A stretch of 17,366 nucleotides of DNA from Actinomycetes bacterium (lineage in GTDB: Bacteria > Actinomycetota > Actinomycetes > Propionibacteriales > Nocardioidaceae), in assembly GCA_029779385.1 (NCBI GenBank), contig JAKPAQ010000320.1, positions 1 through 17,366 on the forward strand. The letters are read 5' to 3'. Positions 17,213 through 17,366 of the stretch are shown one piece after another. How positions within the stretch are numbered: the first letter of the stretch is position 1; the number at the start of each line of letters is the position of its first letter. The translations under genes and the position numbers were made by a program. The notes under the pieces are model-generated. The model saw nothing but the letters and a program-made list of their open reading frames with translations. It was not told the origin of the DNA and searched no databases.

Positions 17213-17218
17213 GGGGGC

Positions 17219-17366
17219 ATGTCCTCCCAGGTCGATTTAGGCATGCCCAGCACGGGCCAAGTTCTTTTGGCTGACCCGCGCGGCTACTGCGCCGGCGTCG
17301 ATCGGGCGGTAATCACCGTCGAGAAGGCACTCGATTTGTATGGTGCGCCGGTTTATGTGCGCACGC
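17219..17366 (+). CDS. ispH: 4-hydroxy-3-methylbut-2-enyl diphosphate reductase IspH (5' part)
   Basis: Only the first 49 codons lie in the window; the gene runs off the right edge. IspH (LytB) is the [4Fe-4S] enzyme of the last methylerythritol-phosphate step, making isopentenyl and dimethylallyl diphosphate. The visible part contains the diagnostic [23 protein letters not shown], whose Cys (about 24) is the first cluster ligand, then [12 protein letters not shown] at 17219 follows TAGAGT by six bases; a second in-frame ATG at codon 9 is less likely. Its product supplies substrate for the cis-prenyltransferase encoded at 2884. By gene order it matches M. tuberculosis Rv1110 (lytB2), beside xseA as expected. 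The later cysteines and active-site residues cannot be checked here. Confidence 0.93.
   Translation, partial: MSSQVDLGMPSTGQVLLADPRGYCAGVDRAVITVEKALDLYGAPVYVRT

Overview
The window is about 17.4 kb of dense, GC-rich actinobacterial chromosome. It holds 13 complete protein genes, one truncated gene (ispH at the right edge) and one probable 19-codon leader ORF. From memory, the order DUF255 thioredoxin-like protein / hemolysin III / short cis-prenyltransferase / PIN-PhoH ATPase / fumarase / glpX / DUF4245 / xseB-xseA / ispH parallels Mycobacterium tuberculosis Rv1084 to Rv1110, without the PE_PGRS, coaA-glyA-desA and toxin-antitoxin genes found between them there. That points to an Actinomycetes-class organism; I cannot name the genus. 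I see no tRNA, rRNA, CRISPR, insertion sequence or prophage signal, and no gene-free gap over about 180 bp.

Layout. Left (1-2096): a possible tail of an upstream gene, then a DUF255/YyaL-type protein (+). 2093-2794 (-): hemolysin III/TrhA membrane protein. 2884-3645 (+): cis-prenyltransferase, divergent from trhA. 3646-3825: a structured region with a 12-bp palindrome, hairpins, a promoter and a 19-codon leader ORF, leading into phoH (3826-5154, +). 5227-6534 (+): DUF2079 membrane protein. 6538-15094 (-): a central-carbon block transcribed in the order glpX, alpha/beta hydrolase, putA, class I fumarase, class II fumarase. 15170-15694 (+): DUF4245 protein. 15682-17146 (-): xseA-xseB, encoding exonuclease VII. 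17219-end (+): ispH, cut by the window edge.

How the genes fit together (inference). PutA turns proline into glutamate, the fumarases carry the resulting carbon through the TCA cycle, and GlpX commits carbon to gluconeogenesis. The cis-prenyltransferase and IspH both belong to isoprenoid metabolism. XseA and XseB form one DNA-repair exonuclease. The rest are membrane or stress-type functions whose physiology is poorly known.

The strongest non-gene signal is a promoter pattern. Eleven times a TANNNT hexamer is followed by exactly six bases and then an ATG or GTG. Nine of these are the start codons of ordinary protein genes, one is the phoH leader ORF, and one is an out-of-frame GTG upstream of DUF4245. 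A twelfth unit, putA, has the near-match CACACT at the same spacing. This is the geometry of leaderless transcription, with the start codon at +1, and here it governs essentially every transcription-unit start. Clear Shine-Dalgarno sequences appear only at phoH, DUF4245 and xseB, the genes whose starts lie inside a transcript. The most interesting locus is the phoH leader: leaderless uORF, Pro-Pro-Gly codons, a hairpin overlapping the uORF stop, then a Shine-Dalgarno-led phoH. It looks like translation-dependent control of a PIN-PhoH RNA-processing ATPase.
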